Positions 36,043-44,782 of a DNA stretch of 64,000 bases are shown one piece after another. Within the stretch, counting starts at the first letter, position 1. Each line of letters begins with the position of its first letter. The position numbers were made by a program, and so were the translations under genes. The notes beneath the pieces were generated by a model. The model had not been told where the DNA came from and did no database searches. It saw nothing but the letters and a program-made list of their open reading frames with translations. Origin of the DNA: Caballeronia peredens (GTDB lineage Bacteria > Pseudomonadota > Gammaproteobacteria > Burkholderiales > Burkholderiaceae); assembly GCA_001544595.2 (NCBI GenBank), contig FCOH02000019.1, positions 1 through 64,000 of the forward strand. The letters run 5' to 3'.

Positions 36043-37068
36043 ATGCCGTTTTCGTTTCTCGAAGCTTCGTCGCCGATGGCCGCGATACCGGTCGCGGTAT
36101 CGGCTTTCATCGTCTGCGCGCTGATTCTTCAGGTGCTCGTTCGCACGGGTCTCGCGTGGCGTCTCGCCACCGACGTTCCCAACGAACGCTCGCTGCACGA
36201 GCGGCCGACGCCGCGCGTCGGCGGCTGGGGCATTGTGCCGGTCGCCATCGTGGCGCTGCTGGCCACGGCGCCGTCGATGTGGCTCGTCGCCGCAGCCGCC
36301 CTGTTCCTCGCCGCGGTCTCGCAGATCGACGACCGGCGCGGCCTGCCCGCGCGCGTGCGCTTTGCCGCGCATCTGTTGGCGGTCGTCGTCGTGATCGCCG
36401 CGCATCCGGCGGACGTGCCCTGGTGGGCGCTCGCGATCGTCGGCTTTCTGATGCTGTGGCTCGTCAACCTGTATAACTTCATGGACGGCTCGGACGGCCT
36501 GGCGGGCGGCATGGCGCTCTTCGGGTTCGCCGGATACGCGCTCGCGGCGCTGGCCGGACCGGCTCCCGACGCGGGGCTCGGTCTCGCGAGCGCGGCAATC
36601 GCGGGCGCGGCGGCCGGATTTCTGACCCTTAATTTCCATCCGGCGCGGATTTTTCTCGGCGATTCCGGGTCTATTCCGTTGGGCTTTCTCGCGGGCGCCC
36701 TCGGTTACTGGGGCTGGCAAAATGGCGTGTGGCCCGTCTGGTTTCCCGCGCTGATATTTTCGCCATTTATCGCGGACGCTTCCGTGACCCTGATCCGGCG
36801 TCTCGCGCGCGGCGAAAAGTTTTGGCAGGCTCATCGCGAGCACTATTATCAGCGAATGGTGCGCCTCGGAATCGGGCATGCGCGCACCGCACTCGTGTGG
36901 TATTTGCTGATGCTGGCGGGCATAATCCTCGCCAACTGGGCATTGCGGTTTTCCTTCATAGGTCAGTGGGGCGCGGTCGCAAGCTGGGCAGTCGTGGTTG
37001 TGACAGCGGGCGCCGTAGTCGACGCGCGCTGGCGGCGGCATGAAGCGCGCCATTCCGAACAATCTTGA
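36043..37068 (+). CDS. wbiH: polyprenyl-phosphate N-acetylhexosamine-1-phosphate transferase (WecA/WbpL/WbiH family)
   Basis: 341 aa polytopic protein with about ten hydrophobic segments. The PNPT-family cytoplasmic motifs are present: SQIDDRRGLPARVR (DDxx), NLYNFMDGSDGLAGG, NFHPARIFLGDSGS and HREHYYQR. It attaches the first HexNAc-1-phosphate to undecaprenyl phosphate, starting O-antigen assembly. ATG 36043 lacks a clear ribosome site; ATG 36076 is the next option. Twelve bases separate its stop from the next ATG. Confidence 0.92.
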   Translation: MPFSFLEASSPMAAIPVAVSAFIVCALILQVLVRTGLAWRLATDVPNERSLHERPTPRVGGWGIVPVAIVALLATAPSMWLVAAAALFLAAVSQIDDRRGLPARVRFAAHLLAVVVVIAAHPADVPWWALAIVGFLMLWLVNLYNFMDGSDGLAGGMALFGFAGYALAALAGPAPDAGLGLASAAIAGAAAGFLTLNFHPARIFLGDSGSIPLGFLAGALGYWGWQNGVWPVWFPALIFSPFIADASVTLIRRLARGEKFWQAHREHYYQRMVRLGIGHARTALVWYLLMLAGIILANWALRFSFIGQWGAVASWAVVVVTAGAVVDARWRRHEARHSEQS

Positions 37069-37080
37069 GGGTCCGTGCTG

Positions 37081-38979
37081 ATGAATCGAATAAAAGCATC
37101 ATGGCTATCGGCGGGGGCGTTCTTCTTCGATCTGGTCGCCGTCGTCGGATCCTGGCTCACCGCCTACGTCATTCGCTTCAACGGAACCATCCCGCACGAC
37201 TTCCGCGAGGGCGCGCTCGCCGCCCTCATCTGGGTGCTGCCGGTCTACGGCATCGTCTTCCGGGTGTTCGGGCTGTATCGCGGCATGTGGGTGTTCGCGA
37301 GCCTGCCCGACCTCATGCGCATCTCCAAGTCCATCGTCGTGGGCGCGCTCGTCGTCATGATCGGCGCGGTGATGTCGCAGCCGTCGCCCGTCATTCCGCG
37401 CTCCGTGCTGATCGTCTCGCCGCTGCTGCTGTTCCTCGCGATGGGCGGCGCGCGCGCGCTCTACCGCGCGGGCAAGGAGTTCTATCTGTACGGCGGCCTG
37501 GTGGGCCAGGGCAAGCCCGTGATCGTGCTCGGCGCGGGTACTGCGGGCGCGATGCTCGCGCGCGAACTGTCGCGTTCCAGCGAGTGGCGCCTCGTCGGCC
37601 TGCTCGATGACGATCCCGCCAAACAAGGCCGCGAAGTGCTCGGCCACAAGGTGCTCGGCTCGTTTGGCGATCTGCCGCGCTTCGCGGAACAGCTCAAGAC
37701 GGACTACGTGATCATCGCGATTCCTTCGGCGTCGGTCGAGGAGCAGCGGCGCGTCGCCACGCTGTGCGTGCGCGCCGGCGTCAAGGTGATGGTGCTGCCC
37801 GCGCTCAGCCAACTGACGGCGGGCGAGGGCGGCTTCCTGTCGCGCGTGCGCCAGATCGATCTCGAAGATCTGCTCGGCCGCGAGCCGGTGAAGATCGACA
37901 TGCCGCACGTCGAGCGGTTGCTGCACGAGCGCGTCGTGATGGTGACGGGCGCGGGCGGATCGATCGGTTCGGAATTGTGCCGCCAGATCCTGCGTTTTTC
38001 GCCCGCACAACTGATCGCCTACGATCTTTCCGAATACGCGATGTATCGCCTCATCGAGGAATTGCACGAGAAGTTTCCGGAGTGCTCGGTCATTCCCGTG
38101 GTCGGCGACGCGAAGGATTCGCTTCTGCTCGATCAGACCATGATGCGCTTCACGCCGCACATCGTCTTCCACGCGGCCGCCTACAAGCACGTTCCGCTGA
38201 TGGAAGAGCAGAACGCGTGGCAGGCGGTGCGCAACAACGTGCTCGGCACGCTGCGCGTCGCGCGCGCGGCGATCCGCCACGACGTGCGTCACTTCGTGCT
38301 GATTTCCACCGACAAGGCCGTCAACCCGACCAACGTGATGGGCGCGTCCAAGCGCCTCGCGGAGATGGCGTGTCAGGCGCTGCAGCAATCGGCGCCGCAC
38401 ACGCAGTTCGAGACGGTGCGCTTCGGCAACGTGCTCGGCAGCGCGGGCAGCGTGATTCCGAAGTTCCAGCAGCAGATTGCGAAGGGCGGGCCGGTCACGG
38501 TCACGCATCCGGAGATCACGCGCTTTTTCATGACCATTCCCGAGGCCGCGCAGCTCGTGCTGCAGGCATCGAGCATGGGCCGCGGCGGCGAGATTTTCAT
38601 TCTCGACATGGGCCAGCCGGTGAAGATCGTCGATCTCGCGCGAGACCTGATTCGTCTCTACGGCTATTCGGAAGAGCAGATCCGCATCACGTTCACCGGT
38701 TTGCGGCCGGGCGAAAAACTCTACGAAGAACTCCTCGCCGACGACGAAACCACCACGCGCACGCCGCATCCGAAGCTGCGCATCGCGCAGGCGCGCGGCG
38801 TGCCGGACAATTTCATCGACGAATTGTTGCCCTGGCTCATGCAGCATCGCGTGCTCTCCGACGAGGAAGTGCGCCGCGACCTGCGCCGCTGGGTGCCGGA
38901 GTATCAGACCGCGACGCTGCCCGTGCTGCAAAGCGTGCAGGTGGCGAAAGCGGTCAACGAGCGCGGCGCGGCGCGCTGA
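37081..38979 (+). CDS. wbiI: nucleotide-sugar 4,6-dehydratase (WbpM/WbiI/PglF family)
   Basis: 632 aa. Four N-terminal membrane helices, then a first Rossmann-like domain (GAGTAGAMLAREL), then the catalytic SDR domain (VTGAGGSIGSELCRQI, STDKAVNPTNVMGASK). Met replaces the usual Tyr of YxxxK, as in the S-M-K triad known for WbpM-type UDP-GlcNAc 4,6-dehydratases. Product is UDP-4-keto-6-deoxy-GlcNAc. ATG 37081 is preferred over GTG 37075 since GAGGG (37067-37071) is 9 bases away. It supplies the substrate for a WbiG-type reductase and possibly the PglE/PglD-like genes at 18-20 kb. Confidence 0.93.
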   Translation: MNRIKASWLSAGAFFFDLVAVVGSWLTAYVIRFNGTIPHDFREGALAALIWVLPVYGIVFRVFGLYRGMWVFASLPDLMRISKSIVVGALVVMIGAVMSQPSPVIPRSVLIVSPLLLFLAMGGARALYRAGKEFYLYGGLVGQGKPVIVLGAGTAGAMLARELSRSSEWRLVGLLDDDPAKQGREVLGHKVLGSFGDLPRFAEQLKTDYVIIAIPSASVEEQRRVATLCVRAGVKVMVLPALSQLTAGEGGFLSRVRQIDLEDLLGREPVKIDMPHVERLLHERVVMVTGAGGSIGSELCRQILRFSPAQLIAYDLSEYAMYRLIEELHEKFPECSVIPVVGDAKDSLLLDQTMMRFTPHIVFHAAAYKHVPLMEEQNAWQAVRNNVLGTLRVARAAIRHDVRHFVLISTDKAVNPTNVMGASKRLAEMACQALQQSAPHTQFETVRFGNVLGSAGSVIPKFQQQIAKGGPVTVTHPEITRFFMTIPEAAQLVLQASSMGRGGEIFILDMGQPVKIVDLARDLIRLYGYSEEQIRITFTGLRPGEKLYEELLADDETTTRTPHPKLRIAQARGVPDNFIDELLPWLMQHRVLSDEEVRRDLRRWVPEYQTATLPVLQSVQVAKAVNERGAAR

Positions 38980-38994
38980 GCGCCGGGGTCATGC

Positions 38995-40032
38995 ATGACG
39001 ACGCTCGATGACGTTCATGCGCTGACCCATGCCGGTTCGCTTCTGTCGCGCGACGGCGAGATCGTCGCGCCTTACGATCTCGAAGTCTTGCACGCCGACG
39101 CCTCCGGCTTCGCCCCCCTCGACGACGGCATCTTCAACGCGGGCCGCGCGCCCTTCGACGCACACTACGCGCTCGCGCGCCGCGTCCATCTCGTCAACGC
39201 GTTCGGCGTCACGCTCGGCGATTCGATCATCGGTCTGTCGGCGCTGTTTGCGGTGAAGCGCCGTCATCCGCATCTCGCGTTCACCGTGTATCGCCCGGCG
39301 CGCGCGCCGCGCTACGTGCAGCGTCTCTATGAACTCGCCGCGCCGCTGTTCGGCGAGAGCGTGGATCTTCCGGTGCCGCGCGCGAGTCTTCCCGACGATG
39401 AACTCAAGATCGATATCGGCAATCAGCTTTTCTGGCCGCGTTTCGCGTCCATGCCGATGATCGATTTTTTCCTGTGGGCGCTGGGCGTCGCGCCGGCGAG
39501 CGTCGCTGACGCCGACAAGCGTAATCGCTGGCTCGCGGACGTGGCCTTGCCGCAGCCGGCGCGCGCGCCCTACGCGCTGCTCTGCCCGGACGCGAGCACG
39601 CCGGTGCGCAGCATTCCGGCGTCGGTGCGCGCGGACATCGTCGCGCGGCTCACGAATGAAACCGGGCTCGACGTCTATGGTTTCGGCGCGGTCGATCATC
39701 CGCGTTATCGCGATATCGCGCCGCTTTGCGCCGATACCGACGATTTCCTCGCGTGGATCAAGCACGCACGCTGTCTCGTGACGGCGGATACGGCGGCGTT
39801 GCACGTCGCGGCGGGTTTCGACGTGCCGACGACCGCCTTCTTCACGACGATTCCCGCACCGCTTCGCGCGCGCGATTACGCGAACTGCGTCGCGATCGAC
39901 ATGGGATTGCCGCACTTGCGCGGCATTCACGCGAGCGCGCGGGCCGCGGATCTGGACGCGCTGGAACGCGCGTACCGCGCTTACGACTGGCGCGCGATGC
40001 CGCTTCCGCGCGGCGCGTCGCACTTCGTCTGA
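38995..40032 (+). CDS. GT9 heptosyltransferase-like protein
   Basis: 345 aa. The C-terminal half has GT9-type motifs: CLVTADTAALHVAAGFDVPTTAFFTT, matching the donor-binding TxxxHxAAA-x-P segment, and YGFGAVDHPRYRDI. The N-terminal half (FGVTLGDSIIGLSALFAVKRR) fits the acceptor domain. No catalytic Asp near the N-terminus could be assigned with confidence, so activity is uncertain. Last gene of the rightward O-antigen transcript; it ends 4 bases from the convergent LysR gene. Confidence 0.7.
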   Translation: MTTLDDVHALTHAGSLLSRDGEIVAPYDLEVLHADASGFAPLDDGIFNAGRAPFDAHYALARRVHLVNAFGVTLGDSIIGLSALFAVKRRHPHLAFTVYRPARAPRYVQRLYELAAPLFGESVDLPVPRASLPDDELKIDIGNQLFWPRFASMPMIDFFLWALGVAPASVADADKRNRWLADVALPQPARAPYALLCPDASTPVRSIPASVRADIVARLTNETGLDVYGFGAVDHPRYRDIAPLCADTDDFLAWIKHARCLVTADTAALHVAAGFDVPTTAFFTTIPAPLRARDYANCVAIDMGLPHLRGIHASARAADLDALERAYRAYDWRAMPLPRGASHFV

Positions 40033-40036
40033 CGCT

Positions 40037-40966
40037 TCACTTCGGCCTGCCGCTGCCGCTCACCTGAAATGTCGGCAGCCGCGAGTAGAGTTCCGCGACC
40101 CAGTCGATGAACACGCGCACGCGGCGCGGCTGATGCCGATTGGCCGCATACAGCACCGACACCACGCGCGGATACGACGGATATTCCATCAGCACTTCCC
40201 TGAGCGCGCCGCTTTTGACGAGCGGATCGAGCGTGTAGCTCGAACTCTGGATCAGGCCGAGCCCCGAGACGCCGGCGGCGATATACGAGTCGCCGTCGTT
40301 GACCGCGATCTTGTGCTTCATCGCGATGACGCGCGTTTCGCCGTCGATGACGAATTCCCAGTTGCGCACGCGTCCCGACTTGTTCAGCACGTAACCGACG
40401 GCGAGATGCCGGTCGAGATCGTCGAGCGTCCGCGGTTCGCCGTGCTGCTCGATATATCCCGGCGACGCGCACGTGATCTGCGTGTACGCGCCGATGCGCT
40501 TGGCCACCAGCCCGACGTCGCCGACCGCGCCCACGCGCACGACGCAATCGACCGCTTCCTCGACGAGATCCACTTGCCGGTCCGTCAGCACCAGTTCGAC
40601 GCCGATGTCCGGATACGCCGCGAAGAATTCGGGCAGCGCGGGAATGATCGTGTTTTTCGCCATCACCTGCGGCAGGCTGACCTTGACGTTGCCTTTCGGA
40701 CTCAGCTTCGAGTGCGACAGCGAAGCTTCCATGTCGTCCACTTCGCCGAGCACGCGCACGCAGCGGTCGTAATAGGCCTCGCCGTCCTCGGTGATGCTGA
40801 TGCTGCGCGTCGTGCGGTTGATGAGACGCGCGCCGAGATGTGCTTCGAGCGCCTGAAGCGTGCGCGAGACGCTGGCGGGAGGCAGGCGCAGGGCGTCGGC
40901 GGCTTTGGAGAAACTGCCCGCCTCGACGACCCGCGCGAAGACTTTCATTGCAAGGAAGCGATCCAT
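40037..40966 (-). CDS. LysR-family transcriptional regulator
   Basis: 309 aa. N-terminal winged helix-turn-helix (FARVVEAGSFSKAADAL, SVSRTLQALEAHLGARLINRTTRS) and a periplasmic-binding-like effector domain, both standard for LysR regulators of the AaeR/DmlR-like group. Target unknown. An inverted repeat CGATC-N8-GATCG at 41038-41055 upstream of its start could be its own operator. Confidence 0.93.
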   Translation of the reverse strand: MDRFLAMKVFARVVEAGSFSKAADALRLPPASVSRTLQALEAHLGARLINRTTRSISITEDGEAYYDRCVRVLGEVDDMEASLSHSKLSPKGNVKVSLPQVMAKNTIIPALPEFFAAYPDIGVELVLTDRQVDLVEEAVDCVVRVGAVGDVGLVAKRIGAYTQITCASPGYIEQHGEPRTLDDLDRHLAVGYVLNKSGRVRNWEFVIDGETRVIAMKHKIAVNDGDSYIAAGVSGLGLIQSSSYTLDPLVKSGALREVLMEYPSYPRVVSVLYAANRHQPRRVRVFIDWVAELYSRLPTFQVSGSGRPK

Positions 40967-41037
40967 GCTCGGGGTCCGGAAACGTGATGCGCGGCTGCAT
41001 GGGCGCGCGCGATGGTTGAGCCTGCTTTTTCAAGCGA

Positions 41038-41055
41038 CGATCATACTTAAGATCG
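41038..41055 (-). promoter_or_regulatory. possible LysR-type operator/promoter
   Basis: CGATC, 8-base spacer, GATCG. The minus-strand reading contains TATGAT (complement of 41040-41045), a good -10, about 75 bases upstream of the LysR ATG. No good -35. Dyad plus -10 overlap fits LysR autoregulation. Confidence 0.3.
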
Positions 41056-41113
41056 CCCGCGCACGCGCTGGAACGCGCGCGGCGCTGCGGAAAAAGCGAA
41101 GTTCAGCCGCGTT

Positions 41114-41701
41114 TCAGAGTCCGAGTCCCTGGCAGAGCCACCAGGAATAGTGCTCGATCATGCGTTGGAACGGCGCGTGATGGCCGTAGGCGATCGAGGA
41201 GACGGCGAGCAGCCCGACGCCCGCCATGAGCGCGCGCGGCATCTTGCGCGGCTTGTCGAAGACGCGCAGCAGCAGCAGGGCGGCGATAATCGCGCCGAGC
41301 AGCCAACCGGCGACCACTTCCGCGGGCGTGTGCGCGTCCTGCATGATGCGGCTCGCGCCGATCGCCGCCGCGAGCGCGAGGCCGCCCAGCGCGCCCAGCC
41401 GGTACCAGCCGCCGCCGAAGCCGCCGAACAGCAGTCCGCCCGCCACTGTATAGATGGACGCGGCGAGCATGGTGTGGCCGCTGATCATGCGGAACTGGAT
41501 GGCGGGAATTTCGAGGCCGCAGCCGGCGTAGAGAATTTTCGAGAGGCCGACGAGCCCCATGCCCGCCGTCAGCAGCACGGCCCAGCGTACGGCGAGCCGC
41601 ATGTCGACCGAGCGTAGCCAGAGCGCGCAGACGAGCGCGAGCGGCAGCAGGAGCGCCGCGTCGCCGAGATTCGAAAGTGTCCAGAGTACCCTTGTTTCCA
41701 T
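41114..41701 (-). CDS. PAP2-family membrane phosphatase
   Basis: 195 aa with about five or six hydrophobic helices. PAP2 motifs are visible: SGHTM (SGH) and ASRIMQDAHTPAEVVAGW (SRxxxxxH-x3-D-like, D replaced by E in the last position). Such enzymes dephosphorylate undecaprenyl pyrophosphate or phosphatidic acid. Recycling of the lipid carrier used by both neighbouring polysaccharide systems is a reasonable inference, but the substrate is not determined. Confidence 0.85.
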   Translation of the reverse strand: METRVLWTLSNLGDAALLLPLALVCALWLRSVDMRLAVRWAVLLTAGMGLVGLSKILYAGCGLEIPAIQFRMISGHTMLAASIYTVAGGLLFGGFGGGWYRLGALGGLALAAAIGASRIMQDAHTPAEVVAGWLLGAIIAALLLLRVFDKPRKMPRALMAGVGLLAVSSIAYGHHAPFQRMIEHYSWWLCQGLGL

Positions 41702-41738
41702 ACGTATCCGTTATAGGCAGTCTTGCGGGCGAACCCGC

Positions 41739-42833
41739 TTACGAACTGTCGTCCTGCTTGCGGCGGCCGGCCATCCGGTACTCGGTCGGCGAAATCGACA
41801 GCCGCTTGCGAAAGATCTTCGCGAGGCCGTCGCCGCTGCCCGCACCGCAGCGGCGCGCGATCTTGTCCACCGGCAGGTCGGTCGCGGCGAGCAGCATGCA
41901 GCTTGCATCGAGCCGGGCACGCAATAAATATTCCGACGGCGTGAGCCCGATCTGCGCCTTGAAGCGGCGCAGGAAATTGCGTTCGCTCATCGCGGCGACG
42001 CGCGCCGCATCCGTGATCGAGATCGGGCGCACGTAATTTTCGCGAATCCAGCGCGCCGCCGTTTCGATCTTCTGACGCACGCCGCCGCTTTCCGTATCGT
42101 CGAGCACGGTGGCGAGTTTCTGCCACGCGCCCGGAATCGAGCGCTCCGACACTTCGCGCGCCACCGCCGCGCCGTGATCGCGCTTGACGATCGACAGCGC
42201 CGCCGCGATCGGCCCTTTCGGATCGTCGAGCGTCAACGTCTGCTCGGCGATGAAAAGCGGGTTCGACACCGCCGGCAGGTGATTCGGCAGATGCGCCGCC
42301 GCATGAGCCGAAAACAGCGCGGGCGTCGCGGGCTCCTCGGCGAAATCGAGCGAGCGGTTCTGCACGCTCAGATTCGCCGCGGCAAGAATCTGCGCGCCTT
42401 CGCCGATCGCCTTGATGAACGGAATCTTCGGCGCCACACGTCCGAGCCGCTTTCTCAGTATCACGTCGTGACGTGCGCGCCGCGCGCCGTCGCCGCCCGC
42501 GATGAACAGCGCATCGCACTCGTTCATCCAGCGCGTTTCCAGGCTCTCGGTCCAGATGCGCATCGAGCAACTGCTCGCCACGCTGCCGCCTTCACTCGAC
42601 AAAAATAGCAGCGAATAGTTGGGCGCTTCAGTGCGCTGACCAGCATCCGCGGGCAGACGAACCTGATTGGCGAGCGCAAAGACCTCGGAGATCGAACTGA
42701 CTTCGACGAGCGAAAAGTCCTCGAAGATCAGAATGCCGATCCGCCTTGCCGTGCCGGCCACGTCGGCGGGCGTCGCGTCAGGCGCGATTCCTCGCACGAC
42801 CTGAAGCCGGCCCATCCCATTGGCATATACCAT
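41739..42833 (-). CDS. AraC-family regulator with GATase1/DJ-1-like N-terminal domain (copy 1)
   Basis: 364 aa. Residues about 30-200 form a DJ-1/PfpI-like domain (RIGILIFEDFSLVEVS, ALFIAGGDGA), but no nucleophilic Cys is evident in the elbow (IKAIGEGAQIL). Residues about 255-355 are the double helix-turn-helix of AraC (ISITDAARVAAMSERNFLRRF, PVDKIARRCGAGSGDGLAKIF). Paralogous to the regulator at 48292, with matching starts (MVYAN versus MPYAN). Divergent from galU. Confidence 0.88.
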   Translation of the reverse strand: MVYANGMGRLQVVRGIAPDATPADVAGTARRIGILIFEDFSLVEVSSISEVFALANQVRLPADAGQRTEAPNYSLLFLSSEGGSVASSCSMRIWTESLETRWMNECDALFIAGGDGARRARHDVILRKRLGRVAPKIPFIKAIGEGAQILAAANLSVQNRSLDFAEEPATPALFSAHAAAHLPNHLPAVSNPLFIAEQTLTLDDPKGPIAAALSIVKRDHGAAVAREVSERSIPGAWQKLATVLDDTESGGVRQKIETAARWIRENYVRPISITDAARVAAMSERNFLRRFKAQIGLTPSEYLLRARLDASCMLLAATDLPVDKIARRCGAGSGDGLAKIFRKRLSISPTEYRMAGRRKQDDSS

Positions 42834-43151
42834 CGACTTCTCCCTGTCGACCGGCGCGGGCGCATCAGCGCTTGCACCGGTCCATGCAACGAAGTTGCCA
42901 GACTCCGCGAAGGAACATCATTGGCGGGAAAGTGACTCACATGCGTCGCACTATACGCGGCAGCCAACATTCGCCGCGCGGCGAGTCTGAAAATGACGAA
43001 CTGTTGGCAGATGATTTCGATATTCGAGGAATAAGCTCACCCTATTCCTGTCGTCTGACAAAACGGCGACGTGAACCCACAAGAAGAGGCGTGCCACGAA
43101 CGCTCCACGACGCGTCGTGCGTGCCTCGCCAACTTCCAACGAGGTGAGCCG
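42834..43151. other. 318-bp region between divergent AraC-type regulator and galU
   Basis: No gene is supported; the galU frame is open to 43071, but the added residues look non-coding. Holds both promoters. A 7-7 inverted repeat (43027-43049, listed separately) and the galU Shine-Dalgarno GAGGTGAG (43141-43148) are the recognisable elements. Confidence 0.55.
43027..43049. promoter_or_regulatory. inverted repeat upstream of galU, candidate operator
   Basis: AGGAATA, 9-base spacer, TATTCCT: perfect 7-bp arms in an AT-rich stretch 103 bases before the galU ATG. Size and spacing suit a dimeric regulator; the divergent AraC-type protein is the obvious candidate, though AraC sites are more often direct repeats. 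Confidence 0.45.
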
Positions 43152-44114
43152 ATGCTAAAAGTACGCAAGGCGGTGTTTCCGGTCGCGGGTCTCGGCACGC
43201 GATTCCTTCCGGCGACCAAGGCCAGCCCGAAGGAGATGCTGCCCGTCGTGGACAAGCCGCTGATTCAATATGCGGTCGAAGAAGCGATGGCCGCGGGCAT
43301 CACCGAGATGATCTTCGTCACCGGCCGCAGCAAGCGCGCGATCGAAGATCATTTCGACAAGTCCTACGAAATCGAAGCTGAGCTCGAAGCGCGCGGCAAA
43401 CAGAAGCTGCTCGATCTCGTGCGCAGCATCAAGCCGAGCCACGTCAACTGCATCTATGTGCGCCAGGCCGAAGCGCTCGGACTCGGACACGCGGTGCTGT
43501 GCGCGGAGAAGCTCGTCGGCAGCGAGCCGTTTGCCGTGGTGCTCGCCGACGATCTGCTCGATGGCGAGCCGCCCGTGCTGTCGCAGATGGTGAGCGTTTT
43601 CGATCACTACCATTCGTCGGTGATCGGCGTGGAGGAGATCGACCGGCAGGATTCGCGTTCGTACGGCGTGATCGAAGGCAAGCCGTGGGACGACGGTCTC
43701 TTCAAGCTTTCGCGCGTGGTGGAGAAGCCCGAACCCGCGCTCGCGCCGTCGAACTTCGGCGTCGTCGGCCGCTATGTGCTGATGCCGCGCGTCTTCGATT
43801 TCCTGCGCACGCAGAAGCCCGGCGCGGGCGGCGAAATTCAGCTGACCGACGCGATCGCCGCGCTGCTCGCGCAGGAACAGGTGCTGGCGTTCCGTTATCG
43901 CGGCAAGCGCTTCGATTGCGGCAGCAAGCTCGGCTATCTGAAGGCGACGGTCGAATTCGCGCTGCGTCATCCGGAAGTGCGCGGCGAGTTCGAGCGCTAT
44001 CTGCGCGCGCACTTCGGCGTGAAAGATGACGCGCCGCTGCCCGCGCACGCGGTGGATGCGATTCAGGCAGCGGATGCCGGCGATGCAAGCGAGTGCCCGA
44101 CACTCGCGGCATAA
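43152..44114 (+). CDS. galU: UTP-glucose-1-phosphate uridylyltransferase
   Basis: 320 aa nucleotidyltransferase making UDP-glucose from glucose-1-phosphate and [22 protein letters not shown] at the N-terminus, [22 protein letters not shown] and [12 protein letters not shown] are the bacterial GalU/GtaB signature. ATG 43152 has GAGGTGAG directly upstream (3-base gap). Length is slightly greater than usual, with a poorly conserved C-terminal tail. UDP-glucose feeds both polysaccharide systems in the window. A good hairpin terminator follows. Confidence 0.95.
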   Translation: MLKVRKAVFPVAGLGTRFLPATKASPKEMLPVVDKPLIQYAVEEAMAAGITEMIFVTGRSKRAIEDHFDKSYEIEAELEARGKQKLLDLVRSIKPSHVNCIYVRQAEALGLGHAVLCAEKLVGSEPFAVVLADDLLDGEPPVLSQMVSVFDHYHSSVIGVEEIDRQDSRSYGVIEGKPWDDGLFKLSRVVEKPEPALAPSNFGVVGRYVLMPRVFDFLRTQKPGAGGEIQLTDAIAALLAQEQVLAFRYRGKRFDCGSKLGYLKATVEFALRHPEVRGEFERYLRAHFGVKDDAPLPAHAVDAIQAADAGDASECPTLAA

Positions 44115-44149
44115 GATCGGGCCAAAAGGTTTCTTGGCGGGAGGGCGGG

Positions 44150-44180
44150 CGGCGCGCAGCGATGTGCGCCGTTTGCCTTT
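44150..44180 (+). terminator. intrinsic terminator-like hairpin after galU
   Basis: Nine-base-pair stem (44150-44158 with 44163-44171, one G-U pair) closed by a GCGA tetraloop and followed by TTTGCCTTT. It lies between convergent galU and the GDP-mannose hydrolase gene. Confidence 0.6.
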
Positions 44181-44191
44181 GCGGCGCCGGT

Positions 44192-44644
44192 TTATCTGAA
44201 GTAGGCCTTGGTGTTGTCGTGCACGTCGTCGCGCGCGAGCAGTTCGTCGGGCAGCAGCCATTGATATTCGCTGTGCTGATCGAATCGGCCGATGGGCACC
44301 GTGCCGCTCAGGGTCATCGCGTAGGCGAGCACGATGTAATGCGTGCCGGCGTCGTCCGTGCCGGCGAAGTTGTCGTCGTAGTGATGCTCGAACACGCCGA
44401 AGAAACGCGACGCCGACCGTTCCATGCCCGCGACGCCGAGTTCGTTATTGACGATGCGCTTGAACGCCGCATCGAGCGATTCGTTCTTCGCGATGCGTCC
44501 GCCCGGCACGAACCAGGTTCCGCGCGCCGGCCGGTTGCGCCGATGGCCGAGCAGGATCCGCCGGTTGCCGTCGGTGACGATCAGGTCGATCGACACGAGC
44601 GGCGTGAGCCGCACCACCGTCAGAAAATCCGCCTCGCTCAGCAT
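44192..44644 (-). CDS. gmm: GDP-mannose mannosyl hydrolase (Nudix-like)
   Basis: 150 aa. DFLTVVRLTPLVSIDLIV, RRNRPARGTWFVPGGRI, ESLDAAFKRIVNNELG, FEHHYDDNFAGTDDAGTHYIVLA: the protein follows E. coli Gmm/WcaH closely, including the modified Nudix box (KN-E-LDAAFKR) lacking the usual catalytic glutamates. It hydrolyses GDP-mannose to GDP and mannose, or GDP-glucose. Start 44644 is chosen because GGAG lies 5 bases upstream and the family begins there; the frame opens earlier at 44677. In E. coli the gene sits in the colanic acid cluster next to gmd/fcl, whose homologues lie 12 kb downstream here. Confidence 0.9.
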   Translation of the reverse strand: MLSEADFLTVVRLTPLVSIDLIVTDGNRRILLGHRRNRPARGTWFVPGGRIAKNESLDAAFKRIVNNELGVAGMERSASRFFGVFEHHYDDNFAGTDDAGTHYIVLAYAMTLSGTVPIGRFDQHSEYQWLLPDELLARDDVHDNTKAYFR

Positions 44645-44782
44645 CTTCGCTCCGTAGATTGCGCTCCCGCTCGACACGTTCAGCGCGAGTCGAGTGTAGC
44701 GCGCGCAGACAGGCGGCAGGCACGCGAGGCACTGGCGAAATACGCCTAAAGATCGTCTGCGCAGGCCATGTGCCGCGCGACG

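Noticed and set aside
37105-38931. 608-codon open frame on the minus strand opposite the WbpM-like gene
   Set aside because: Antisense shadow caused by high GC3; no recognisable domain.
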